This document shows positions 34,235 to 45,545 of a stretch of 64,000 nt of DNA, piece by piece. The stretch covers positions 13,102,835 through 13,166,834 of the forward strand of contig NC_134018.1 in NCBI RefSeq assembly GCF_040712315.1. The letters run 5' to 3'. Positions within the stretch are counted from its first letter, which is position 1. Each line of letters opens with the position of its first letter. The stretch comes from Castanea sativa. Its lineage: Eukaryota; Streptophyta; Magnoliopsida; Fagales; Fagaceae. The position numbers and the translations under genes were made by a program. Below the pieces are notes generated by a model. That model saw only the letters and a program-made list of their open reading frames with translations, was not told the DNA's origin and searched no databases.

Positions 34235-34391
34235 CTTGTAGCCGATGTAGATACTGACAGCTCGTACAGTGGAGGCAGCTAACAACTCCTCGCCATTGAA
34301 GTTGACAGTGGCCTTGAACTTAGGCCTGTGGTTAGACCAATTTGCCTCTTGCAAAAGGATACAGATAGGAAATAGAGTGTTGATTGAATTA
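34235..34391 (-). other. Weak exon candidate, dsRNA-binding-like
   Basis: On the minus strand a TATTTTAG acceptor precedes a 157-bp open stretch that ends at AAG|GTTTGT. It encodes NHRPKFKATVNFNGEELLA, which resembles the middle strand of plant double-stranded-RNA-binding motifs (RFKATVNFNGE-type). No flanking dsRBD helices or further exons were seen. This may be a lone captured exon or chance similarity. Confidence 0.2.
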
Positions 34392-35399
34392 CTAAAATAC
34401 AAAAGAGAGATCAATGCAGCCAATAATTGAAATTAGCAAAACCCATTACAGGTCTCCAAACCCATCAATCTAAGCTAATCATTCAGAAGAAACACTCCCA
34501 AACGAAACATAAACAAATGGCCCAGACCTGTATGACTAAGAAAATGCAAAGGTGAAATTTTTTATGTAAATACTTGAAGTGAATCATCCACATTTTGACT
34601 GTCAGTATTTTTGAGCTCTTCTTGAAATATATTGTTTTCTAATTCAATTAAATGAGGAGAGGAAGAGACGAAGGAGGGAAGAGAAAGCCACAATTTTGAA
34701 GTTTTGAAACCATGAAAGATAGGAAGAGCAAAAGGAGGGGAAATATTGATGAGGTATGAAGGAGTGATTCACTTATATAAGGAGTGGAAGAGACGAAGGA
34801 GGGAAGAGAGAGGTTGGCGTTAGAAAGCTGAAGCTCTGAAGTTTTGAAACTGTACTTGGAAGACAGAGAGGTTGGCATTAGTCAAGCTAAAGGTCTGAAG
34901 AAGAAGAAAAGGTTGGTGTTAAAAGAGTAAAGGGTTGGGTTTGGGCTTTATGGTGGAGAGCAATGTAATTTTCATGTTTTGGGTTTTATGGTGGAAATAA
35001 TTGAAGCTATAAAGATTGGGCTTTATTATGGAGATATGGCTGGAAATCATTTTCTTTTCAATAGTATTTTGAAATTAGGAAAAAATTTAGTAAAAGTATT
35101 TTAAAATTATAGGAGAAATTTAGGGAAAAAAAAATTGGAAATGACATAGCAGCTAATGTTGCTCAACGGGAACGTAGCAACATTAAATACTACGTTTCAG
35201 CTTTTAGTACTATATAGATTGATTTAGTAATAGTGAAATTATTCGGAGTTTTTCCCGTAGTTTTCCCTTCAAAGAGAAAGGGTTTTCCACATAAATATTT
35301 GTGTTTTATGTGTGATTGTTATTTTGGATTGCTAATATTGTTGATAATATTATTTGGAACCCAACAAGTGATATTAGAGCTAAGGTTAGAGTGGAAGCG

Positions 35400-36643
35400 A
35401 TGGCTGGAGAAGAAGGCAAGGCTTCAGGAATTGAAAAGTTTGATGGAACAGACTTTGGGTATTGGAGGATGCAGATTGAAGATTATCTCTTTGGGAAGAA
35501 AGTGCATCTGCCTCTTTTAGGGACGAAACCTAAAACTATGAAGGATGAAGATTGGAACCTTCTTGATAGATAGGTATTGGGAGTTATTCGATTAACTCTG
35601 TCAAGATCAGTTGCGCACAATTTTGTGAAAGAAAAGACCACAGTGGATTTGTTGAAGGCTTTGTCTATCATGTATGAAAAGCCGTCGGCTAACAACAAGG
35701 TGTATCTAATGAAGAAGTTATTTAATCTGAAGAAGGCGGAAGACACTCCTATAGTGCAGCATCTAAATGAGTTTAATACAATCACAAATCAATTATCCAC
35801 AGTGGAAATTGAATTTGATGATGAGGTTCGTGCATTGATTCTTTTGGCTTCTTTACCAAACAGCTAGGAAGCCACGAGAATGGCGGTGAGTAATTCTGCG
35901 AGGAAAAGCAAACTCAAATATGATGATATTCGAGAATGCTTCCATTGTGGGAAAAAGGGTCACTTAAGAAGAGATTGTTGGCACTGGAATAAGGAACAAA
36001 ATAAAGGAAAATATGAAAAGAATGATAGTGAGAAAAATACTGCAGTTGCTGTGATTGCTGAGGATGTTGTGGTGCTCTCTATTGAAGAGCAAAAGTGTGG
36101 GCATGTTGCTAATACTAATGTTAAGCTGGTTGTTGATTTTGCAGCCCCCCACCCGATTATCCCTACAAAGGGGTTGTTTACTACATACAAAGTAGGAGAC
36201 TTTGGTACAGTGAAGATGAGTGATTCTAGTTACTCAAAAATTGTGGGAATTGGTGATGTGTGTATTAAAACCAATTTTGGTAGAATTATGATGTTGAAGG
36301 ATGTACGACATGTTCTAGATTTAAGGATGAATGTGTTTTCGACATTGAGTATGGATCGAGATGGTTATTGTAACTACCTTGGTAATGGAAGATGGAAACT
36401 TACTAAGGGGCCATTGGTTGTTGCAAGAGGACATGCATGTTATAGTATGTACAAGACTCATGTGAAGATCTGTAAGAAGAAGTTCAATGAGATTAAAGAT
36501 TTTGAGAAGACTCCAAAGATGAGTGTTGGGATTAATGGTGTTGAAACCAAAAGGCTGAAATACTCATTGCCTAATAGTGCTTCAGAAAAGGAAGTGGTAG
36601 GTGATGAAGAATATGAAGATGCTAAGGCTACATGGGATGGATG
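35400..36643 (+). pseudogene. Copia gag and protease remnant
   Basis: ATG at 35400 starts MAGEEGKASGIEKFDGTDFG, a UBN2-type gag. Stops interrupt at 35571-35573 (CAG to TAG by comparison with the family) and 35863-35865 (TGG to TAG). Gag continues as LMKKLFNLKKAEDTPIVQHL and VRALILLASLPNS. From 35880 a 254-codon open stretch carries a CCHC knuckle CFHCGKKGHLRRDC (about 35937-35978), then protease with VVDFAAPHPIIPTKGLF in place of the usual D(S/T)GA-type active site. It continues KVGDFGTVKMSDSSYSKIVG and DVCIKTNFGRIMMLKDVRHV. A deletion links KYDDIR directly to the knuckle. Nonfunctional. Confidence 0.85.
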
Positions 36644-36973
36644 ATGAAGTGAAAGATCCTAGAGGTTTTGAGCAGGGAGCAATATCCTCCACTAGAGATT
36701 GTTGAACCTCAAGCGAAGAAGACTACTAGAGAACATCAAATTGTTAGTTTCAAGAATAATTGGGCTTCTGATGAGGGGGAGCCAAGGGATTGGATTAAAG
36801 AAATCCAAGATGAGATTAATTTTTTGAGAATGAAAGGTATTGACATTAATGAGGTGTTCTTAGTGCTAGTGAAGATAATGAAGAAGGTCAAGCCTTGTTG
36901 GCTTGATTGACATAGATCTGAACTGAAGAGTTGGATTGAAGATCTTCTTCCTCAATGGGCTGGAGGGGGAGAT
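36644..36973 (+). pseudogene. Copia pol tail and polypurine tract
   Basis: Contains a short open stretch (36668-36910) reading QYPPLEIVEPQAKKTTREHQ and DWIKEIQDEINFL, probably a piece of the region between integrase and RT joined by deletion. The purine tract GGCTGGAGGGGGAGA at 36958-36972 primes plus-strand synthesis in an active element. Confidence 0.5.
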
Positions 36974-37527
36974 TGTTGTGGGTTCGGCCCGATTTTTTGG
37001 CAAGAGAGCCATGTAGTGAAAAACTCCTATTAGAAATAGGAGACCTCATGAGTTCCAATTTGTGTTTGAGTAGGAGTTTGTATGTTACTAGGGGTTTGCA
37101 GCTAGGGCTATTTAATAAGGATTATATGTGATTTTATGGGTGTCACATAGTGAAAAAAGGAAAAGAGAAAGGTATCGCACAAGTGAATTTAGAGAGCAGT
37201 CAAGAAGGAGCCGCTTATAGAAAAAGACAGACAAGAAAGAGAGCTGTGTGTGGAGAAGAAAATAAAAAGGAGAGAGCAAAGTGTTGCTGCCTTTGAGAAT
37301 GATAATTAGTGTGTGTGTGAGCAAAGAAAACAAGAGAGATTTTTTCTTTAGCCTTGAGACATGCACAAAAATTATTATAATGATTTTATAATAGTGAAAT
37401 TATTCGGAATTTGTCCCATGATTTTTCCTTTTAAAGAGACAGTGTTTTCCACATAATATTTGTGTTTTGTGTGTGATTGTTATTTTGGATTGCTAATATT
37501 GTTTAAAATATTATTTGGGACCAAACA
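36974..37527 (+). repeat. Copia 3' LTR
   Basis: Starts TGTTGTGGGTTCGGCCC directly after the polypurine tract and ends GGGACCAAACA. The final 145 bp match the surviving 5' LTR piece. Confidence 0.8.
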
Positions 37528-37609
37528 ACACAATCTCTAAGAACAATAAGACCTCTCATCTCCTTATCCAAAATATCAAGGTTTGATTGGAGTTTGACTG
37601 TGCTCTTGA

Positions 37610-37770
37610 TCATAGAGAGCCACATAAAAGCCAACCAGTTGTTGCCACAGCTGAACCAACAATAGAAGCCACCACTTCCATGCCAGATATAGTGATATGT
37701 GAGATGCCAGAAGTTTCAAAACGTCACAGCCAAAGTGCTGCAATAGATTGCAAGTTTTCAAAGCCTCTTA
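37610..37770 (-). pseudogene. 5' relic of a second NLR gene
   Basis: On the minus strand an ATG at 37679-37681 opens MEVVASIVGSAVATTGWLLC, matching the first residues of the NLR at 25929 (MEVVGAAVGALVATTSELLC). It then hits TGA at 37610-37612. The region upstream of the ATG (to about 37770) also matches the NLR 5' flank, including GAGATGCC(A/G)GAAG and TCACAGCC. No NB-ARC or LRR sequence follows, so this is a truncated duplicate. It shows that a related NLR existed in this neighbourhood. Confidence 0.75.
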
Positions 37771-37914
37771 GGCAAAATGATTTAAAGAAACAAATCAAAG
37801 AAAACCCAGGTACAAATTTAATTCAGTCTATAAGAATTAGCCAAAGTGCTGTAGAAGAATGCAACTTTTCACTGAATTTGAACTTTCATTATATCAGTCT
37901 ATAAGAATGGAAAA

Positions 37915-38079
37915 TGCTAACGGATGCCCTTAGGACAATGGTTAACAATCCATTTAAAAAGAGTTTTTATGAGAAAAAAAATTAATGTTTTAACAGTTTT
38001 TTCCATTTCCCATAAAAATTGTGTCAAAAATTTCCTAAAATAAATTTTTAACCATTATCCTAAAGGCACCCGTTAACAT
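37915..38079. mobile_element. Small MITE
   Basis: The left end TGCTAACGGATGCCCTTAGG and the right end, read on the opposite strand as TGTTAACGGGTGCCTTTAGG, form a long inverted repeat that continues into ACAATGGTTAA/ATAATGGTTAA. About 165 bp, noncoding. No clear target duplication; the class is not assigned. Confidence 0.65.
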
Positions 38080-38356
38080 GACTCATAAAAAAAAAAAAAA
38101 AATTAGCATTCTTCCAGGCCAAGTATTGCTTTGGCACTTTATTTTTTTTTGGTTTTGTACTTTTGGGTTTTTCCTTTAAAATTGAGAAGACTACCACATG
38201 CTTGAAAATTCCCTAGGCTTTCACATGTATAAACCACTAAAATCTATCCCATCTAAAAAAAAAGTTGACCAATTCTCAGTTCCATTGCTTTCGGGGGCGC
38301 GTCATCTAAAAAGTTGGATTGACAGAATTTTACTTTATTATTTCCATTGTGTCTTA

Positions 38357-39089
38357 GGCTGTGTTTGTTTTAGTGTAAAATATTTTTAGGTGAAAATATT
38401 TTCGGGAAAAGAAAATATTTTCAAGTGTTTGGCTGCATTATGAAAATTATTTTGGAAAATATTTTCAAGCGTTTGGTTGCATTCTGAAAATGCTATTTTT
38501 CTACTAGTTACTCACATTTTCTCAGCCATTTTCTCAACTTCCAAACAAATTTCATAATAGAAAATTTCAATATATAAACTTAAAAGAAACAAAAATCAAA
38601 ACAAAACATTCGTTAAACTCAAAAATTCGGTCAAGGGAGGAAGAGAGAGTGAGATAGATCGAGAATTGAGGAAACGGGAGAGGTAGATTGAGAAAGAGAG
38701 AGATTAGGCATGGGTACTTCAAGCAGCGCGATCTCACCAATGCTGGGGTGCGATCTCGGTGGTGCTTCGGGCGGCACAGTCTCGCCGGTACTTTAGGTGG
38801 CGCAATCTCGCTGGTGACGGGGTGCGACGAGATCGGTGCTTCTAGCTCACTCGCTCTACTCTCTCTTCTTATGATCTAAGCTACTCTCTCTCTCTTTCTC
38901 TGTTTTCAGTATGTAAAATGAGATTTGAAGGTAAAATAAAAACGAAAATGGTTTTACGGGTTAAGAGGCTTATTTTACAGTCAACGGGGAAATTATTTTC
39001 CATTTGACCCAATTTTCTGTACGTACCAAACACACAGCTTGGTGTAAAATAATTTTCCGAAATCCTTTTCAGCCAAAACAAACGCAGCC
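38357..39089. mobile_element. PIF/Harbinger-type nonautonomous element, 733 bp
   Basis: The ends are GGCTGTGTTTGTTTTAGTG and CCAAAACAAACGCAGCC, with TTA on both sides (38354-38356, 39090-39092). The subterminal regions are rich in GAAAATATTTTC, and the interior has GC-rich CGATCTC(G)G(T/C) motifs. No transposase. Confidence 0.75.
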
Positions 39090-39398
39090 TTAGACTTGTC
39101 AAGTTTCGATTTAAAAAAAAAATGCAAATGACGTATATTTCCCGATTACATGAATAATGAATTCAATGCAAGTTCAATGAGCAAGATGTATAAAACTCTC
39201 TGATTTTAACCGCTATTACCTCAATATGCAAGCATCATGGATATGGATATAAACCACAACACACAAAAACAACATATATTAATGAAGAGAAACCAAAAGA
39301 GTCAATCTCGTACTAGAGGCTGTACCGATTTGACCAGTAGAACGATATATTTCCGTATCGGTCAATACTGGTGTACCGTTTCGGGTTTACCGTTGTTA

Positions 39399-39408
39399 TA
39401 TATATATA

Positions 39409-39468
<60 letters not shown>
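39399..39468. repeat. (TA)n-(TG)n compound microsatellite
   Basis: A short TA run continues into about 28 TG units. It encodes a chance Val/Cys repeat that is not a gene. Confidence 0.97.
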
Positions 39469-39470
<2 letters not shown>

Positions 39471-40590
39471 ATAAATATAAAAGTTTACTGAAAGTTCAAA
39501 AAGCGTGTAAAACACTTATGAACGTTTAGACCCCCAATTAACAAATTACCAATTCAAGCTTAATATCAAACAAAGTATGTACGGAAGATGAACATAAGCT
39601 TATAATAGAATTGATAAATAATCTAAACCAAATAAAATCACATCCACAACAGAAATTAAATGACAAAGATTAAGAGAAGAGAGATGTAAACACAAGGACA
39701 ACACAATGATGTGTTATCGAAGAGGAAACCAAAGCCCTCGGCATAAAACCTATCCGTTGCCCTCCAAGCAGTCAATAATCCACTAAAGAATGTAGTTGGG
39801 ATACATGGACAGTAGAAGACCCTCCAAGCCTAATCTACCAAGTGTACCTAAGCCCTCAAAGCTCCTACTCCAACGAGGTTGCGCCGAACCTATTTCTTCT
39901 TTAGCTTACTGGATTCTGCTATAGCCCATAGCATAAACCAATAATGAAATTGGTCCATTCCTAACTGCTTCCCAAAGCACCAAATAGCCATCTCACAGAT
40001 ATAGGTATGGTGAGAAAAGGTTTTGATAATGTACCTTTCAAGGATGTAACAATGGTGAGGAAGAGAGTAAAGGAATTTGAAGAGTCTCTATGTGAAGATT
40101 GTGGATGAGTCAATCTTATTTTTCTCTAGGGTTTCTCTCTCAAAATTATCTCTGGAAGCCCTCTACATTTCGTGGGTATAAGGGGTATTTATACTGGAGT
40201 GAGAATGGAATACGAGAGTTAGGTTTTTCCAAACAGGGCTGGGTGGCGACTTGGCCTCGCGACTTGACTAAGTTGCGAGTTCAAGCCGCGAGCAAACAGA
40301 ATGGCCAGACTGGACTTTTTGTCCTGTAGTGCTCCAGTTGGCGTGACTGTTCAACTTCTCTACACGCTTCACTTGTGTGCATCATCTGGCAGCTTGCAAG
40401 CTGCGAGCCACCTGCGAGATCCAGCAGCGAGTCCCTACTTCGCTGCACAATCTTAAGCATTTCTTCACACTTTCTCACACATTACCCTTACATGAATCCC
40501 ACATAAATACAGGGTTTCTAAGTGCTGAATTACAAGCAAATTGGCAAGAAATAAAGCCAACAAAAATGGTTGATAAATTTCAACCTTACA

Positions 40591-40604
40591 ATCTCCCCCT
40601 TTGG
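40591..40604 (-). promoter_or_regulatory. Polypurine tract of the SIRE-like element
   Basis: CCAAAGGGGGAGAT on the minus strand, abutting the LTR start. It is the plus-strand priming site of the element. Confidence 0.7.
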
Positions 40605-42564
40605 CTATTCCGTGACAAAACCCTAAAACAAACTCTAGACTTAACATGTGAGTTGGGAACAGTTGAACAAAACTCACTCACACCTAACTCTAGAATTTGT
40701 GTAGCCCTTGAATCATAAGAACAAGTGTCTCCTAAAACACAACAACATAATATGATCATTGCATGCAGAAAAACTTGTAATGCATATAAGACAAGCACAA
40801 TGCGATCAAGCACAATGGAGTAAAGTAATAAATCAAAGCTTGACCATATAGGCAATCACTATAAAATAGTGACCACAATGCTCATTCACAGTTGGAATGA
40901 ACATTCGGACATGCAAGCTATTAAGCTTAAATGCAAAGAATCATTTACATGTCCAACACTCAACCAATGCACAATACATGAAGATATGCATCTAGGAACA
41001 AGATCCTACTAGAGCACAAGAGTGACGTACTTAAAGCAATGCATAGCAAAACATCAAGTACATAAGCTACAAAGCATAGGTACAATAACATAAAGGCTAC
41101 ATAAGCATGGTACAAACCATAAAAGCTTACAAATTATAGAAAACAAACCCTAAAAGCTTACAAAAGCAACATGGGTATAAACATGATGTACTAAAGAAAA
41201 TGCACAATATAAACTAAAAGTGCTCAAAGTTTCTTCCCCTCAAAATGATGAGAAGCTGTGATGCACTTGAAACACATATACTTGTAACTTAAAACACTTG
41301 CACAAAACACATTAGACCCTCAAGGTAAAGCAAATAATAAAAGGACAAGTATAATGTAACAAGTAAAAAGCGATCAAGTAAACATGTTATGAAACATATG
41401 AGTAACTTGATCAAACACATGACAGTCATATGGAAATGACTACAATGATCACATAGCAAAGCAAATGATCATCCGAACATGCAATCAATGAAGCACAATA
41501 GCACAAGGAAGTATGCATGTCCAATACACAAACAAGATGCAAAGAGAACAACAAAGCATAGATAATAAACATAACTCAAAGCACCATAAAGCAAACAAGA
41601 AAACAAACATAAAGAAACACAAACAAAACAAAGTTTTCTTATAAACACAATGTCTTCTTCCCCTTGGTATATGCATCTCCCCTATGGAAAATCTCTCCCC
41701 CTACAAATGTACACAGGAGTCATATAGAAATGACAAAAACTCTCAAGTATACTCTTTAGAGTATACTCTCCCCCTTTTTGTCACGAATAGACAAAGGGTC
41801 AAGGAGAACAAAGGCAAGAGATGAAGGTATAAAAAATGATAATGATGCATGAGGGTGCAAGATGAATGAGAAAATGAAGCTTAAACCTAAGACAAAACAG
41901 CAGGCTACAAAGCATAGGGTAAACATGACATGCTAGGATGAAGAAACAAGGTATAGACCAATGCATGACAAGGGTAGCAAAGGTGTGTGCAAGAGGTAGC
42001 TATGTGCAATGCATGACCAATGCATGGAAAATGCACATGTGGGGCAAGGTGTGTTAAATATACAACCAATGAACTAAACATGTTCCTAGTGAGGAAATAT
42101 GAGAAACCCCAAGGTTTAGTATCCATCGGAGTCCAAACAAGCAAGAAAATGCCTAAGAGGCATTTTATCAAACACCTAGTATGCACACTATGAACAATAA
42201 TGTGAAACAATGCATGAACATCATGAAATCTACCCTTAATTCATGTTCTTTATGCCATAAGGGGCTAACATCCAAAGCAAAACATTAAAAGAAACCAATC
42301 CCATACAAATATTTGACAAAAAATAAGTTTTCCTAACCCCTATGATGAAAATCTCAACCAAGAGCACAAAAACTCTTCAAAACATAATCTAAGGATCCAA
42401 AATAATGAAAATAGTTTATAATTACCTTAGAGATGTTAATGGAATGAAAAACCATTCAAATTGATTGGGTTTTGATATAAAATTATTGAAAAAGGGGTTT
42501 AAGAGAAGATGAGAGAGGTTTTAAACAGGTTTCCCACGGAAAAACTTTAAAAAGCTATTTCTGG

Positions 42565-42747
42565 GCGTTTTGCGACTGGGTGAGTCGCGAGATGAGTCGC
42601 AAAAATTTTCTTGAGTCGCGAGTGAGTCGTGAGATGAGTCGTAAAAGCTTCTGGATGAACTTCGCAACTTGTGTTGCGCGATTGGTGAGTCGTGAGATGA
42701 GTCGCGAAAATTTTAGCGAGTCGCGAGTCAGTCGCAAAAAACTCTGA
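42565..42747. repeat. Degenerate GAGTCGCGA-type minirepeat array
   Basis: GAGTCGCGA, GAGTCGTGA and GAGTCGCAAAA variants occur about ten times, spaced 9-30 bp, with TGAGTCGCGAGATGAGTCGC as a typical pair. The element's LTR (40240-40440) also holds many TCGCGACTT/CTGCGAG motifs. Confidence 0.75.
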
Positions 42748-43407
42748 CACTTGTTTTTCAACACAAAACATGTTTAAACAGTGAAAAACAAAGTGAGCAC
42801 TAAACATGAACACAAAGAGTGGTAAAAATCACTTCCAAATACATATAAAATGATAAAAAATCTTTTTGGTTTGATCCATATATAGTTGAGCACACACACA
42901 TCACATTTAAACAAGTACAATCGAACAAATGAATAAGGCATTCATTGAACATTAGGCATGTGTGTTGTGTGTGTGTATCAAATATGGAATAGTCCTTAGT
43001 CTAGAGTGAAGCTTCAATGATCAATTCAATCAAGTCATACACAACTAGTACTAAGTCAAGTGGTCTATCTCAATTATAGAAATGAACATATACGACCTCC
43101 CACAAGAAAATGATTACGTATCTTTGAAGCTTTTCATTTGGCTTCTTTAAAATTCATATCATTTGATCTTTACATCTCTTTTTTTTTTGAATAAACACAT
43201 CTCATTTTGAGATCAATGCCTGAAATTTTTGATATTTCAATTTGATGAACAAGCCTTTGGCTTTTTGGGCATTATACAATTTCATATAAGTCACTTTCCC
43301 TTTTTTCTAGTCGAATACTAGTATGTGCGATGGCTTTTGTAGCTCATTATCTCTTTTCATTTTGAGATTTACATTGGTTGAGCTCTTTAAACAAAAACAT
43401 AAAAGAG

Positions 43408-44965
43408 TTCTACCTAGAAATGTTTTTGAAGAAACCGTCACATTAGCTGCTACTATCTTAGCCTAATTTACTTAAAACTTGATTTTTGAAAAATGACGGT
43501 GTAGGTAGAACTTGATTTTACTCAAATCAAGTTGTGGAATAGAGGTCCAACCCTAATGTGGCGTTTGGTACAAAGTAATGTTTTAAGATTCCTAAAAATA
43601 TTTAAAAATTTCCATGTTTTGTTGTAGATCACACTAAGGAATCAAATGCTAAGTGAATCAAATGCCAAGAGAATGTCGATTTCCTTTAAAACAGGTAAGT
43701 ATCCAAATTTCTAAACTTAAAGGAAATTGTAATTTTATAAATTAAAAATTTTAACCCTTTTTCTTTATTATTTAAGTAATTGAGATAAAATATAAAACAA
43801 ATCATCAAATCTTTTCTCTTGTCTTTATCTCTTCCTGCCAAAATAACATAAACAAGATAGACAACCCTATTGATATATTCATTAACAAAGTTCTATTCAG
43901 GTTTCACGTGTTAAAAAAAAAAAAAAAGGTTTGAACAGGATGCTCCATTGTTACCATGTATTCACTTTTACTATTGTGTGTGTGTTGCTTAACGAATTAT
44001 TAATGGATCTATTTTCATGGAAATTTTTTAATGTATCTATTGAAAATCGAAGGAGTTTTTATATCAGAAAGAATCAAAACTTGAGAATTGCTTACAACTG
44101 ATACACATAAATGTGATTATTTTAACTCATTTCCTGAGGACGTTAGGTATGACTATGTTATTCAAGTGCTCACGGATGCAGAGGTGAATACATTATATAT
44201 GTAATAGATCACATTTGTTTTATTGTTGATGAACTACTTTTATTTTTATTGCTACTTTTATGGTCTTATGACCTAAACGTTGTCAGGTTGTTTTGTTATG
44301 GATTAAGCTATTTTAAAAATTATTATTTAGAATAAAGAATAAAAATTTAAATAGTTATTTTTGTATTGTACTTGTTATTTTGAAATGTTAGACTATAGTT
44401 TTATTGAATTTGTCATAATTTTTTTTTGAACAGGAATTTGTCATAATTTATAGTTTATATTTTTTTTTCATTAATTATTTAGAGGATGACTTAAAAAAAG
44501 GACTTGATATTGGATTTACAAATCTAAAGATAGAATGGGAAAAAAAAAGAATTCATTTAAGATTGTTAGGAATAAACCAAACATTATAATCTCACGTTCC
44601 TAAGAATCTTATTAGATTTCCAATCCTTGGCATCCAGATTGCAAGGCATCACATTCCCAATAATTTGGATGCTAGGAGTATTGAAATGTTCCCGTGCCAA
44701 ACGCCACCTAAATATCTTGAAAAGGGAGATTTTTGGCTTAAAAGCCCACAAAAGAGGGCTAAACAACCGAAATTTTGTCAAGAATTTTATAGTATAGTTC
44801 AATTAACATCTTATATAGGATGGAATATGGGGGTTGTTTTTATCATTTTTTAATGCAAATTTCGCTGTTTTAGTTTTTAATATTTTATTTCTTTGATTTT
44901 AGATTTTATTTAATTTTTATAGTATAAATAAATTAGTTAATTAATAAATATGTATATCCTTGTAG
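43408..44965. repeat. Dispersed repeat with internal insertion, copy A
   Basis: Shares AGTTCTACCTAGAAAT-like edges, TTGATTTTACTCAAATCAAG, GAGGTCCAACCCTAA and, after the insertion at 43557-44708, AATATCTTGAAAA and GTTAATTAATAAATATGT with the block at 47646-48065. About 400 bp without the insertion. Noncoding; class unknown. Confidence 0.7.
43557..44708. mobile_element. PIF/Harbinger-like element, 1152 bp, with visible empty site elsewhere
   Basis: Starts TGTGGCGTTTGGTAC and ends GTGCCAAACGCCACC (inverted repeat GTGGCGTTTGG), with TAA on both sides (43554-43556, 44709-44711). The sister repeat at about 47788 reads CCAACCCTAAATATCTTG without the element, which proves insertion and the 3-bp TAA duplication. 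No transposase frame is recognisable, so it is nonautonomous or decayed. Confidence 0.85.
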
Positions 44966-45545
44966 TAGGGGCTAAAATGGCCAAATACTACTATTGGCCA
45001 AAATTATTAGTGTTTTACTATTGTTTGAGAAATATTTAGCAATGTACCACTTTTTTGAAACTTGAGTTTGACACGGAACTCGAGTTTCAACAACTTGAGT
45101 TCCATAAAAAAAAAAAAAACCATTGACGTGGATTATTTGAATCAAAAAATGCCATGACAAACTCGAGCTTAAAAAACTCGAGTAGCAATATGGTACTCGA
45201 GTTTGTAAAACTTGAGTACAATGTAAAAAGAATATTTTAATAATTATCAAATAATATGTTGTATGAACTTAATGCAACGTGCCTCGCAATATTTAGTGTT
45301 CAATAATTGTGGCTGAAGGTCATGTGAAATGCTTAATCTTATAAGGTTGTGTTGATGCCACCTGTTGAAGTAATTGAAAAATTCTATGCAATAACAACAA
45401 AATGTAGATGTGTAAAAGGAAATAGAAGAAATAGTAAGTAATGTATAAAATAATCCACGTTAGTAGTATTTTTTTTATGGAACTCAAGTGTTTGAAACTG
45501 GAGTTTCATTTCAAACTCGACTTTCTCAAACTCGAGTTTTGAAAA
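44966..45545 (+). repeat. CTCGAG-rich dispersed repeat, copy 2
   Basis: Starts GGGGCTAAAATGGCCAAATAC, the mirror of the right edge of copy 1. It continues TTTAGCAATGTACCACTTTT and then AACTCGAGT/ACTTGAGTT motifs. Its other end (45480-45545) carries an inverted version, CTCGAGTTTTGAAAAAGTGA followed by TAAATTGTTAA, so the element appears to be a foldback structure around an unrelated centre. Confidence 0.6.

Larger units (their letters stand above)
32888..35221. other. Spacer with one weak exon candidate
   Basis: AT-rich sequence with no clear gene. Contents noted are an (AAAT)n microsatellite at 33151-33216, a possible dsRNA-binding-like exon on the minus strand at 34235-34391, and paired GGAAGAGACGAAGGAGGGAA motifs at about 34660 and 34787 that mark a local duplication. 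Confidence 0.4.
35222..37527 (+). mobile_element. Ty1/copia element, deleted interior, truncated 5' LTR
   Basis: Layout: last 145 bp of the 5' LTR (35222-35366), PBS-like GATATTAGAGC (TGGTATCAGAGC type), gag and protease, a short tail of pol, polypurine GGCTGGAGGGGGAGA (36958-36972) and a 554-bp 3' LTR. Integrase, RT and RNase H are almost entirely deleted. The two LTR ends share GTGAAATTATTCGGA and TGTGATTGTTATTTTGGA. Confidence 0.82.
39470..43407 (-). mobile_element. SIRE-like copia 3' end: 3' LTR and noncoding multi-PPT region
   Basis: On the minus strand the LTR begins TTGTAAGGTTGAAATTTATC or TGTAAGG at 40590, right after the polypurine tract CCAAAGGGGGAGAT (40591-40604). The LTR runs left to roughly 39470, and its far edge is uncertain. 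Upstream (40605-43407) there are no pol domains, but there are further purine tracts: GAGGGGAAGAA (near 41232), CAAGGGGAAGAAG (near 41656), GTAGGGGGAGAGA (near 41693) and ACAAAAAGGGGGAGAG (near 41770). Several extra PPTs before the 3' LTR are characteristic of the SIRE/Maximus copia lineage, so the assignment rests on structure only. Confidence 0.6.

Noticed and set aside
39237..39491. Cys/Val-repeat small protein
   Set aside because: It is the translated TG microsatellite.
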